A stretch of DNA of 64,000 nucleotides, taken from the NCBI GenBank assembly GCA_910583555.1, contig CAJTXO010000009.1, forward strand, positions 1-64,000, in the 5' to 3' direction. The notes beneath the pieces are model-generated. The model did no database searches, was not told the origin of the DNA, and was given only the letters and a program-made list of their open reading frames with translations. Made by a program: the position numbers and the translations under genes. Numbering within the stretch: the stretch's first letter is position 1; every line of letters starts with the position of its first letter. Of this stretch, positions 1 to 7,571 are shown piece by piece. This DNA is from an uncultured Eubacterium sp. Lineage in GTDB: Bacteria > Bacillota > Clostridia > Lachnospirales > Lachnospiraceae.

Positions 1-346
1 CTATTATCCTATTTTTGACCAAATCAGTCGAGGTACATGCTATCTACCGTTTACTTACAATCTATGATAAAAAGTGTTTTGCTGTATTCTTTTATAAATC
101 CGCTTTTTATAATTTTATCTGTATTGTAAAGGATTCCGAGTGTTATGACAATAGTATTTGGATATGAATTGCCAGTATAAGAAAGTACATTTTTGTATAC
201 GAATTACAAAAAAATTTATTGAATATTTTTGAATAGGAACAATAGAAGGTATTAATTGATGTGCGGAAAAAGGAAAAGAGAGGATTGATAGTGAGAATCT
301 TGTAATTAAAAGAGCGAAAATATGAAAAAGTGGAACTATAGGTTTA
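1..346. other. AT-rich non-coding stretch
   Basis: No reading frame with a plausible start and ribosome binding site was found on either strand. The DNA is strongly AT-rich, like the mobile-element genes that follow. I see nothing else recognisable in it. Confidence 0.5.
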
Positions 347-375
347 TTGAAAAGTGTAAAATGGTATGTTAGAAT
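347..375 (+). promoter_or_regulatory. Candidate sigma-A promoter for the membrane-protein pair
   Basis: A TTGAAA -35 box (347-352) is separated by exactly 17 bp from a TAGAAT -10 box (370-375). It lies about 175 bp upstream of the start at 552 and is the best promoter match in this gap. In AT-rich DNA such matches arise by chance, so this is only moderately supported. Confidence 0.4.
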
Positions 376-551
376 AGGAGCGTAGAAATTTGTTGAATGT
401 TGTCATGCGCTTAAAAAATCAAGTAAATCAATTTAATGTGCGAAGCGAAGTTATCAAGGTTGGACAGTAAGAATTAGGGATGTATAGATGGTGTAATATG
501 ATGATCCGAAACTACTGTGGGTTTATTAACTCTGAAAAGGAGGGATTTTGT

Positions 552-1724
552 ATGTCTCAAAAAAGAAAAGTTCAAACAGGAAAAGTTGTAGGGACAATTA
601 TATTACTTTTAAGCTTTTTCTCGATATTATGTGATATGTTAAAGACAAAAATTGTTGGCTTTACTTCTTTTGCTGCATTAATCCAAGATGCAAGTGCTTT
701 TTTGACGATTATATGTATTGTGTTCTTTATAGTTGAGATAGTAGAAAGTAACTCCTACAAATTTGTGTTTTTATATATTATTGATATCATACTTATCAAC
801 CGGCTATATAGTAATGCAAGATGGTCAGAAATTTTAACGAAACTAAGAAAAATAGATAAGGGAATGATTGTTTTGGCTGTCATTGTAGCCATTATAGTCC
901 TATATGTTATATATGTATTAATCATAAAACGTGAAGAGAAGTTGGAAAAAAGTCAGGGGAATGTAACGGAGCAGATGCAGGATCAGGAGGGTGCTGTAAC
1001 ATCAAGGAATAAAAATCAAAAAGGTTTTGGATTTTTTTCGCATTTTCTTAAAAAGCTATGTATTGGTACTATAGTATGGGCATTTCTTGACTACATGGTA
1101 TACAATCAAAAGCTTATTACAATAAAACGACCCATTGAGGTATCATGGGTATCGGAGATATTGTATTACAGTGCTGTTATCTGTGCAGTTATATTAATTG
1201 TCCAAGCTTTTGCTGACAGGAACAAAGGAACAGAAGGTACAGAAGATACAGATATATATGCTGTGTCTGCATTTTTGGCGTTAGGTCTTGAAGTGTTCGT
1301 AATCGTATTTAATGAAAAAATGAATTTTTCAGGAATGGTTGGACAGTTTTTGAATGCTTTATCTGAAAACTGGTTTGTAACCCTTATTGCATTTATTGTT
1401 TTTTTTATGATTATGCAGATATGCATAAGTATTCTCTTGGGTTTGCTTTTTCCTAATAAGGAGTCTAATAAATTGGGAAAGCAGTTTCATAAAAGTATCA
1501 TACGAATAGAGGAAAGAATGGTTGAATTGGCTTGCAATATTATTGAGGGATGTATAGAGCTGATGGGGTTTATTCCTGATTTTTTCACTAGTATAGGTGC
1601 CCTATTATTGGATGAGGACATTAAATTGGAAAAATGGAAGGATGGAGATTTGAATGAAGAAAGCAAAGGAATAATAAGTAATGATTTAGAAGAAAATGCG
1701 GGAGATAAAGAAACAGGCAGATAA
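552..1724 (+). CDS. Multi-spanning membrane protein, unknown function
   Basis: A 390-aa protein I cannot assign to a family. About eight hydrophobic segments are visible: near residues 12-31, 40-65, 70-85, 105-128, two in the middle after a charged Q/E-rich loop near 145-160, and two before an amphipathic C-terminal tail ending in acidic residues. I chose the ATG at 552 because AAGGAGGG lies just upstream at 538-545; an upstream in-frame start at 480 has no ribosome site. The 3' end is only about 20 bp from the next gene, which is also membrane-anchored, so the two are probably co-transcribed and may form a complex. Function is unknown. Confidence 0.75.
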   Translation: MSQKRKVQTGKVVGTIILLLSFFSILCDMLKTKIVGFTSFAALIQDASAFLTIICIVFFIVEIVESNSYKFVFLYIIDIILINRLYSNARWSEILTKLRKIDKGMIVLAVIVAIIVLYVIYVLIIKREEKLEKSQGNVTEQMQDQEGAVTSRNKNQKGFGFFSHFLKKLCIGTIVWAFLDYMVYNQKLITIKRPIEVSWVSEILYYSAVICAVILIVQAFADRNKGTEGTEDTDIYAVSAFLALGLEVFVIVFNEKMNFSGMVGQFLNALSENWFVTLIAFIVFFMIMQICISILLGLLFPNKESNKLGKQFHKSIIRIEERMVELACNIIEGCIELMGFIPDFFTSIGALLLDEDIKLEKWKDGDLNEESKGIISNDLEENAGDKETGR

Positions 1725-1743
1725 AATAAACGGAGGTGATATG

Positions 1744-3648
1744 ATGAAAAGTAATAAATGGATTATCTACACATTTTGGTTTGCTATTATTACGATAGTG
1801 TTGTTTTTGGTTGTTATGTGGAATCCTATGTGGGGTTGTTTCAGTTTCTTGCTGTTGTGTTTAGTATATCTTGTTGGAAATATATTAAAAGGTTTTTTTG
1901 CTCCACCCAAAAGAGCTGATAGTAATGCAAAGATAATTCCTTTGAGTCAAGAGGACATTGGTAATAGCAGACGGTTGTTACGTTATGCGACAGCCATATT
2001 AGCATTGTTGTCCCTGATTACCACAGCTAGTGGAATGAAAAGCTTTGTATTCGATCAATCATGGATGGCATACATAGGTTCATTTGCTGTTCAGAGCATT
2101 TTAGTAGTATTTAGTTTGCTGTTATGTAGATTTTTTGTTCAGATCACTGTGCTGGGGTGGCCTTTATATATTAAAAGAGCTGTAAACGAATTAATGATTA
2201 TATTTTTTTGTACTGCATTAATTGTTTCTTCAACATTTAGTTTTACATTTATTGCAAATAATGCTTATTGTCGTATATGGCCGTCAGATAATGAAATGAT
2301 TATTCGGGAATTTTTGTTAAAGGAAACGGAAAATCTTAACGATGAAAACGAAAAGAGAGGAAAGCAGATTATTGAATTAATTAACGAAAATGCAGGAGAA
2401 AAATTAGAAAGTGCAGTTGCTGAGACACGAGCTCAAAAGGAAAAAGAATGGAAACAGGATATTTTAGATTTAGTTCAATTACTTCCAACAACGCGTGCGA
2501 AAAAGGGAACGGTGGATTTTAATGAAGCAGAGTTAATTAGCGTATATCCACAGTATATAGACGATATTCATTTACTAGGTAATCATTATAAAGATTTTTC
2601 AAATTATTATGATCAGGCGGTATCGGACTATAATCAGATTGTTAAAAAGGTTAAGGGATGGGATGCAGCTTCTGATAGCCAAAAAACAAGCAACCAAATA
2701 CAAAGCTGGATTCATAAAATTGATAATGTGCGCAATGAATTGAAGAATAGGAAAGAATCAATAGAGTCGCTTAAAACATATAAATTGAATCAAGATTTTT
2801 CAATTGTTCGGACAAGATATATAAGTGCTGTGAATACATTGTCGTCAGATTTTTCCGACATGAAAAAAACACTTGGTGAGATCAAGAAGGTGTCGGATAA
2901 AATGAATCAGATGCTTTCATCTGATGGTAGTGACGAGGTGGAAGAAATATTGTCAGAAATTTATTTGTTGGATGTTGAAAAGAAGGAAGCTGAAAAAAAT
3001 GAGAATGACGATCAAGGTTCATCAGCAGAAAATTTGGTAGAAAAAATAAATGATTTAATGCTTTCTGCATCTAAAGAGGAGAACTCTGATAGTGAAATGA
3101 TGAGTGATTTGGTATGGCTTAAAGATGCAATTCAACAATATTCTGAATATATGGAGTTAAAGAATAACTTGTTATCTTTTAGAAAGAATAATGTTCAGAA
3201 AACATATTCATTTGAAATAACTAAGGAAAAACAGATTTCTGAAAAAAGTTTGAAAAGTTGGAAAAAGGAAAGGAATGATGATTTTGATCAGTTGTCAATC
3301 TATTTAAAATCTTTACCGGATATGACTAATGTTAATACAGAAAATAATAATCAGTACAATACAGAGGATATATTAGATATGGTTACTGTTTATCAACGAG
3401 ATTTGTTGGGGAATTTAACAGATTTTGAAAAAGCATTTAATTATTTCAAATATAAGTTTCCAGTCATGGCATATTTTTCGGCTTTTATTGCGGTGTTTTT
3501 TGATCTGGGATCATTTTTTACAGGATGTTTTTTATTTGCAATCGAGTATTTTGATGTAAAAGAAAAAAGAAAAAGTAAAAAATTGGATAAGGAAGCTGTC
3601 AGTAGGGTGTTAATGAGAGTGAACAAAAATGAAGGAATGAAAAAGTGA
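1744..3648 (+). CDS. Membrane-anchored long coiled-coil protein, unknown function
   Basis: About 635 aa, family not recognised. Four hydrophobic segments fill the first 190 residues. A long, charged, helical region rich in K, E, D, S and N follows (about 190-570), then a last hydrophobic pair near 585-620 beginning at PVMAYFSAFIAVF and a basic tail. The topology suggests a large soluble helical domain held between membrane anchors. Two ATGs stand side by side at 1741 and 1744; GGAGGTGAT at 1732-1740 gives better spacing to 1744. The gene starts shortly after the preceding membrane-protein gene and probably shares its operon. Confidence 0.75.
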   Translation: MKSNKWIIYTFWFAIITIVLFLVVMWNPMWGCFSFLLLCLVYLVGNILKGFFAPPKRADSNAKIIPLSQEDIGNSRRLLRYATAILALLSLITTASGMKSFVFDQSWMAYIGSFAVQSILVVFSLLLCRFFVQITVLGWPLYIKRAVNELMIIFFCTALIVSSTFSFTFIANNAYCRIWPSDNEMIIREFLLKETENLNDENEKRGKQIIELINENAGEKLESAVAETRAQKEKEWKQDILDLVQLLPTTRAKKGTVDFNEAELISVYPQYIDDIHLLGNHYKDFSNYYDQAVSDYNQIVKKVKGWDAASDSQKTSNQIQSWIHKIDNVRNELKNRKESIESLKTYKLNQDFSIVRTRYISAVNTLSSDFSDMKKTLGEIKKVSDKMNQMLSSDGSDEVEEILSEIYLLDVEKKEAEKNENDDQGSSAENLVEKINDLMLSASKEENSDSEMMSDLVWLKDAIQQYSEYMELKNNLLSFRKNNVQKTYSFEITKEKQISEKSLKSWKKERNDDFDQLSIYLKSLPDMTNVNTENNNQYNTEDILDMVTVYQRDLLGNLTDFEKAFNYFKYKFPVMAYFSAFIAVFFDLGSFFTGCFLFAIEYFDVKEKRKSKKLDKEAVSRVLMRVNKNEGMKK

Positions 3649-3836
3649 TGAAGTTTTGTTAATGATATCAGGTACAGTTAAAATCCATGTATTGTGTGTT
3701 GAAAGGATAATGGCTAGAGTGTATTTGTTTGTCGCATATCAGTGTTCTTTAGTCATGCATGTGGAGATTAGAAATGCTACGATGTTAACACAAAAAGTCA
3801 CCTATTAATGTGCGTGTTAGTTATTCATGGTGCTAG
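3649..3836. other. Non-coding, AT-rich spacer
   Basis: Together with the remnant that follows this is a 455-bp gap between genes. No convincing ORF, hairpin terminator or promoter was seen in this part. Confidence 0.4.
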
Positions 3837-3992
3837 AAAAATCATCCAGAAATGCAAAGCAAATGGGATAAGGCATTTTGGGCGAGAGGTTATTACGTAG
3901 AAACGATTGGTAACATTTTGGATGCAGCAGTTGCATGCAGAAGAAGCAAGGAAGGAAAATTCAAGAGATACCGCTTTATAGCTGACCAGTAA
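3837..3992 (+). pseudogene. Remnant of IS200/IS605-type TnpA transposase
   Basis: The in-frame translation contains KAFWARGYYVETIGN, which resembles the C-terminal (K/R)xFWxxGYYVxTVG motif of IS200-family Y1 transposases (established family knowledge). An in-frame TAG lies directly upstream at 3834-3836, and only about 50 residues remain, ending at TAA 3990-3992. The N-terminal HUH part is absent, so this is a dead fragment. It marks old insertion activity between the membrane-protein pair and the DUF4062 gene. Assignment is by motif only. Confidence 0.55.
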
Positions 3993-4104
3993 CAAATGCT
4001 TGTGGTACATAAACTACCAGTTGAACTGGTGGTTGCAGACTTTATGCTATAAGAGTAAATAGGGTTTATAATATGAAAATTCAAATGTAAAGGAGACACG
4101 AATA

Positions 4105-5085
4105 ATGATAAAAAGAAAATTGCAAGTATTTATTTCCTCGACATATTTGGATTTAAAGGAGGAAAGACAAGCAGCAGTAGAAGCTATTTTAGGGGCAGGT
4201 CACATTCCAGCAGGAATGGAATTGTTTAAGGCAGGGAATAACTCTCAACTTACTACTATTAAAAAGTGGATAAATCAGTCGGATATTTATATGCTTATTT
4301 TAGGGGGTAGATATGGGACAATTGAGGAAAATTCACAAAAAAGTTATACACAATTAGAGTATGAATATGCAATAACAAAGAATATTCCTATTTTTGCGGT
4401 AGTATTAAGTGATGTTTTTTTGAAGCAAAAAGCATTAGAGGAGTCATATATTTATGAAGAACAGTATCAGAAGAAATATGATGATTTTAAAGAAAATGTA
4501 AAAACGAAGATGATTAAAGAGGTTAACGAAATAAAGGATATTCAGATTGGCATATATGAATCTCTAAAAGAGCTTCAAGAAGAAAATCAATTTTCAGGAT
4601 GGATACCGGGAAATCTGATTAATGATAACTTGTTTGTTAGAATTGAAAATATTAACGATATTGATAAAGAAATTAAGCTTTTGAAAGAACGAAAAATGAA
4701 ATTGAAAATAGATAAAGCATGCGAAGTAATGTCACAAAAAGTTATTGTACATTGTGTTATGCGAAATAAGGACTGTGGTATAAAAACTATTGAAATCACG
4801 TCATTATTAGAAATATTTTTGGATATTAGTACATACTTACAGAATAAAAATTTGTCAGCATTTAGATTGAAAAGGATTTTAAAAAACATTGTAATTTTAA
4901 GAGATGTGACAGTAAAGCATTCGGAGCTAAAAATAGTGCAAAGTGATTTAGATAAAATAATATATCAATTGAGTATTTTGGAATTGATTTGGTCAGACAG
5001 GGAACATTTTTATTTGAGATATGGAATAAGTAGATTTGGGTATAACGTGATAAAATACATATATGGAGATGAAATAGTGCTATAA
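4105..5085 (+). CDS. DUF4062 domain protein
   Basis: A 326-aa protein. The first ~110 residues match the DUF4062 pattern: a beta strand LQVFISSTYLDL, then RQAAVEAI, GMELF, SDIYMLILGGRYG and the SYTQLEYEYA helix. Such domains have a TIR/nucleoside-deoxyribosyltransferase-like fold and are common at the N-terminus of antiphage and signalling proteins (family knowledge). The remainder is charged and helical (a coiled coil near 190-215), followed by a C-terminal domain I do not recognise. There is no P-loop or membrane segment. The start is supported by AAAGGAGAC at 4089-4097. It stands alone in the mobile element; a defence role is inference. Confidence 0.75.
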   Translation: MIKRKLQVFISSTYLDLKEERQAAVEAILGAGHIPAGMELFKAGNNSQLTTIKKWINQSDIYMLILGGRYGTIEENSQKSYTQLEYEYAITKNIPIFAVVLSDVFLKQKALEESYIYEEQYQKKYDDFKENVKTKMIKEVNEIKDIQIGIYESLKELQEENQFSGWIPGNLINDNLFVRIENINDIDKEIKLLKERKMKLKIDKACEVMSQKVIVHCVMRNKDCGIKTIEITSLLEIFLDISTYLQNKNLSAFRLKRILKNIVILRDVTVKHSELKIVQSDLDKIIYQLSILELIWSDREHFYLRYGISRFGYNVIKYIYGDEIVL

Positions 5086-5381
5086 TTGGGGAATTAATGA
5101 GTTTTTAGGAAAGAAAGTTTGCATAAAAATAGGATTAAATTATTTTGTTACTATTATTACTTCAAATAACGAAAGTCATCTTATGTAACATGATGTCAAA
5201 ATATGCGATAGTTTCATACGGAATTTTCTGATTTTACGCATATTTACATATTTATTTAATATATTCTCTTTATCAACAGATTTTGCAGAAATTTTAACGC
5301 AAAAAATATAGGATAAAGAGGAAAATAGTTTGCGGAGGGATAAAAAAGATAGAAAAAATACCATACAAAAGAAATTACAAG
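5086..5381. other. Non-coding, AT-rich spacer
   Basis: Nearly 300 bp after the DUF4062 gene with no supported reading frame. It leads into two consecutive terminator-like hairpins. Confidence 0.4.
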
Positions 5382-5416
5382 TACCATAGTCTTTCGATGG
5401 ATTATGGTATTTTTTT
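5382..5416 (+). terminator. Intrinsic terminator candidate
   Basis: TACCATA (5382-5388) pairs with TATGGTA (5403-5409) across a short loop and is followed by a run of T to 5416. It would end transcripts coming from the DUF4062 gene. Confidence 0.55.
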
Positions 5417-5475
5417 GTTCGACACGATTCGCATTGTGTCATGTCAATCTCATAAAAGACAGAATAGCTTTTCTC

Positions 5476-5512
5476 AAAAACGTACCCGAAAAAAAGCGGA
5501 TACGTTTTTTTA
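5476..5512 (+). terminator. Strong intrinsic terminator hairpin
   Basis: AAAAACGTACCCG (5476-5488) pairs with CGGATACGTTTTTT (5497-5510) with one mismatch and an A-rich loop. The A-run on the left and the T-run on the right make it a likely bidirectional terminator. It is the second terminator in about 100 bp and isolates the sigma gene region from upstream transcription. Confidence 0.65.
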
Positions 5513-5530
5513 TTCTCGCGTACGCAATGA

Positions 5531-5606
5531 GCCAAGCGCACACATGTGTGCATTTGGCGAATGCGCGCGGGTCAATACCCCGCAGCTCTGCTGCGGGGTA
5601 TTTGAC
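5531..5606. repeat. Palindrome repeat, copy 1 (upstream of sigma gene)
   Basis: There are two hairpins in series. The first, 5531-5558, has an outer stem GCCAA/TTGGC and an inner stem GCACACA/TGTGTGC. The second, 5571-5606, has GTCAATACCCCGCAGC pairing with GCTGCGGGGTATTTGAC. A related copy lies at 6248-6372 downstream of the sigma gene. The outer stems are conserved between copies while the inner stem differs in sequence but stays paired. The second hairpin lacks a U-run, so it is not a standard terminator. Confidence 0.7.
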
Positions 5607-5650
5607 TTTTAGAAACTTTTCACTTTTCCTTCCCAGAGAACGCTCCCCTC

Positions 5651-5692
5651 CCTCCAATCTGAAATTAAAACCAAAAAATTTCAGATTGGAGG
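5651..5692 (+). promoter_or_regulatory. Hairpin sequestering the sigma-gene Shine-Dalgarno
   Basis: CCTCCAATCTGAAATT (5651-5666) is a perfect 16-bp complement of AATTTCAGATTGGAGG (5677-5692), with a 10-nt A-rich loop. The right arm contains the GGAGG ribosome site that sits 7 nt before the ATG at 5700. In the RNA the ribosome site would be completely paired, so translation should need melting, remodelling or a trans-acting factor. This is seen directly in sequence; the regulatory role is inferred. Confidence 0.7.
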
Positions 5693-5699
5693 AAATAAC

Positions 5700-6176
5700 A
5701 TGAAGGGAAACCACCCGAAAAGAAGACGTGACAAATACAACCCTTACCGCATATGTGAGATGAAGGGGCGCTTTTATGTGTCCTTCAAAGACGGACAGGG
5801 AGTGCTGCATGAGTTTGAGATCAGTGAGCAGCTTTACCGTGCCTTTGATTCATTTGAATTAGAGGACTTATCCTATCTGAACGTGTGGGACAGGCATCTG
5901 GAGCAGTCGGAAATATATGAGGAGACGCTGAACAAGCGGGCAGTCAGAATGCCGCCGGATGTTGAGGAAACCGTATTGAACAGGCTTTTGGTGGAGCAGT
6001 TGCATGGGGCAATTCGTGAACTGCCGCAAAAACAGAAACGGAGACTGGTATTACACTATTTCGACGGGATGACTTTTCAGGAAATTGCTGACAGGGAAGG
6101 GTGTTCTGTGAGGTCAGTGGAATATAGCATACATAATGCGATTCAAAGTCTAAGAAAATTTTTCAAAAATTTTTAA
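5700..6176 (+). CDS. Small sigma-70-like factor of the mobile element
   Basis: A 158-aa basic protein. Its C-terminal half has a sigma region-4-like helix-turn-helix: LPQKQKRRLVLHYFDGMTFQEIA, then EGCSVRSVEYSIHNAIQSLRK. The N-terminal half has a short domain (HEFEISEQLYRAFDSFE) seen in element-borne sigma-like proteins; no complete region 2 is evident. Such proteins are common in clostridial conjugative and mobilisable elements. They probably act on element promoters, though a transcription-regulator role without core binding is possible. Start at ATG 5700 after GGAGG. Expression is likely controlled by the stem over its ribosome site. Confidence 0.8.
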   Translation: MKGNHPKRRRDKYNPYRICEMKGRFYVSFKDGQGVLHEFEISEQLYRAFDSFELEDLSYLNVWDRHLEQSEIYEETLNKRAVRMPPDVEETVLNRLLVEQLHGAIRELPQKQKRRLVLHYFDGMTFQEIADREGCSVRSVEYSIHNAIQSLRKFFKNF

Positions 6177-6247
6177 AAAAGACTTTCGGGTTTTGGCATA
6201 TAAGTGAGGAAACAAGTGAGAGGGAAATTATTTCCGCGAAGCAACGA

Positions 6248-6372
6248 GCCAAATGGCCATGCTTGCATGTCCATTTGGCGACTGCCGCGAGAGTCAAATA
6301 CCCCGTCCTTTGGAGCGAACTTGCTAAAAACAGGCTAAGTTATGACATGTATCTTGCTGCGGGGTATTTGAC
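6248..6372. repeat. Palindrome repeat, copy 2 (downstream of sigma gene)
   Basis: The first hairpin pairs GCCAAATGG (6248-6256) with CCATTTGGC (6271-6279), with inner CATGC/GCATG. The second pairs GTCAAATACCCCG (6293-6305) with CGGGGTATTTGAC (6360-6372) across a 54-nt loop. It has the same two-hairpin order as copy 1 (5531-5606). The first hairpin has an entirely different inner stem, and the second loop has been expanded. A weak reading frame over it has no ribosome site. Confidence 0.7.
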
Positions 6373-6379
6373 ATCCCCT

Positions 6380-6912
6380 CATCTGTTTCCCTTTTTGCAT
6401 GGAAACAAAATGAACTTTGACAATTTCATAAACCATTCATCAGGCACATTCCTGTTGTTATCGTGATGAGCGTAAGCCACGTTAGCAGGTACGCCATGAG
6501 CCGGAACAGACAAACGCAGCGAAATCCCACTTATATTAGAAACTGGTTTGCGGTCTGCCTGTCCGTTCCGGGGAGCGGGCACCACCGGGCTATAACTGTC
6601 GGATTGCTACCGGCAGGGCGATAACAGACAACAGGCATAATGATACTCCTGTCCAGTCATAAGGTCGAGCGTACAATGCGGATTCGTTTTTGAAGAACAC
6701 GTAGTGTTCTTTAAAGAGTACAAGGTACTCTTTTGAATGCTTCGCATTCATTGGCGTCGCAACAAATGAGGGCAGCTTGGGGCGATCCCCGGAGAGGTGA
6801 GATTCCTGTGGAGCTGGTCAGCAGCCAGCCGTCTGATGACTTCCTAGTACAAAATGTACCAGCATTTGAATAGATGCTGCCGCCGGGGTGTCGGGGACAA
6901 ATAGGCGTTACA
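6380..6912 (+). ncRNA. Candidate large structured non-coding RNA
   Basis: About 530 bp without a credible ORF but dense in stems. There are three perfect 3-nt-loop hairpins in a row: 6693-6711, 6713-6733 and 6734-6750. Further stems are GGGG/CCCC (6779-6782 with 6787-6790), GCTGG/CCAGC (6813-6817 with 6825-6829), GTAC/GTAC (6847-6859) and a closing GGCAGC/GCTGCC pair (6771-6776 with 6876-6881). The strand is inferred from the flanking genes. I cannot name an Rfam family; known large RNAs of mobile elements (ROOL, GOLLD, HEARO, raiA) are possibilities I cannot test. It ends about 80 bp before mazF. Confidence 0.5.
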
Positions 6913-6991
6913 TACCTGAAAAAAATGGTGTTTTGCCATAGTACAGGTTTACAAAAAAGGTTTTTCTTTTAGAGAAAAGGGAGTGATTTTT

Positions 6992-7357
6992 ATGGAGAAA
7001 AGGCGGATACAGCGTGGGGATATTTACCAGGCGGACTTGAATCCTGTTGTGGGTTCGGAACAGGGAGGTGTGCGTCCGGTTCTGGTTATACAGAATAATA
7101 CCGGAAATTACTACAGTCCTACGGTAATTGTAGCAGCCATGTCCGGTAAGACGGAAGGCAAGGCGGACCTGCCAACACATTGTAAAGTAGGAGTGTGTGC
7201 CGGATTGGAAGCGGAATCTCTGGTTCTGCTGGAACAGATACGGACAATTGATAAAAAACGCCTGAGTGATTATATTGGGCGGTTAAGGGAGAAAGAAATG
7301 GAACAGGTTGACCGCTGCCTTGCAGTAAGTCTTAATTTGAGGATAAGTGATGTATAG
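6992..7357 (+). CDS. mazF: MazF/PemK family endoribonuclease toxin, no adjacent MazE
   Basis: A 121-aa protein with the family landmarks RRGD-like RIQRGDIYQADL, VGSEQGGVRPVLVIQN, TVIVAAMSG and the LEAESLVLLEQIRTIDKKRL block. MazF toxins cut mRNA at short sites. The ATG at 6992 follows AAAAGGGAG; a GTG at 6983 is an alternative. No mazE-like antitoxin gene lies upstream, where the structured non-coding block sits instead. Clostridial MazF genes often pair with a small upstream antitoxin, so the absence is notable. The only neighbour of antitoxin size is the 47-aa ORF just downstream. Confidence 0.9.
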   Translation: MEKRRIQRGDIYQADLNPVVGSEQGGVRPVLVIQNNTGNYYSPTVIVAAMSGKTEGKADLPTHCKVGVCAGLEAESLVLLEQIRTIDKKRLSDYIGRLREKEMEQVDRCLAVSLNLRISDV

Positions 7358-7394
7358 TCATGTCTGGCATACATCGCTTTTGTAAGGAGGGAAC

Positions 7395-7538
7395 ATGAAA
7401 ATAGATCAGGAATTTGCAGCATTCATATTGATTGATATTCTCTTTGAGAGAGGATTGATAAACAAAACTACCTATGACAATGTCCAAAAATACAAAAAAG
7501 AAATTTGCACATTTCTCAAAGGAGCAGCAAAGGGGTAA
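7395..7538 (+). CDS. 47-aa small protein between mazF and the recombinase
   Basis: ATG 7395 follows TAAGGAGGG at 7382-7390, an excellent ribosome site, and the frame runs to TAA at 7536-7538. The product has a hydrophobic-helical start (EFAAFILIDILFERG) and a basic C-terminus (YKKEICTFLKGAAKG). I do not recognise a family. Its place directly upstream of a large serine recombinase and downstream of an antitoxin-less mazF makes a recombination accessory role or an antitoxin role possible; both are inference. Confidence 0.65.
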   Translation: MKIDQEFAAFILIDILFERGLINKTTYDNVQKYKKEICTFLKGAAKG

Positions 7539-7571
7539 AATAGGGTTATCAAAATCAGGAGGTGCAAGATT

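Noticed and set aside
5439..5810. Minus-strand and plus-strand frames over the hairpin region before the sigma gene
   Set aside because: They run through terminator hairpins and palindromes, lack ribosome sites and have no family resemblance.
6263..6466. 67-codon frame after the sigma gene
   Set aside because: Starts inside a palindrome repeat and has no ribosome site; structure explains the sequence better than coding.
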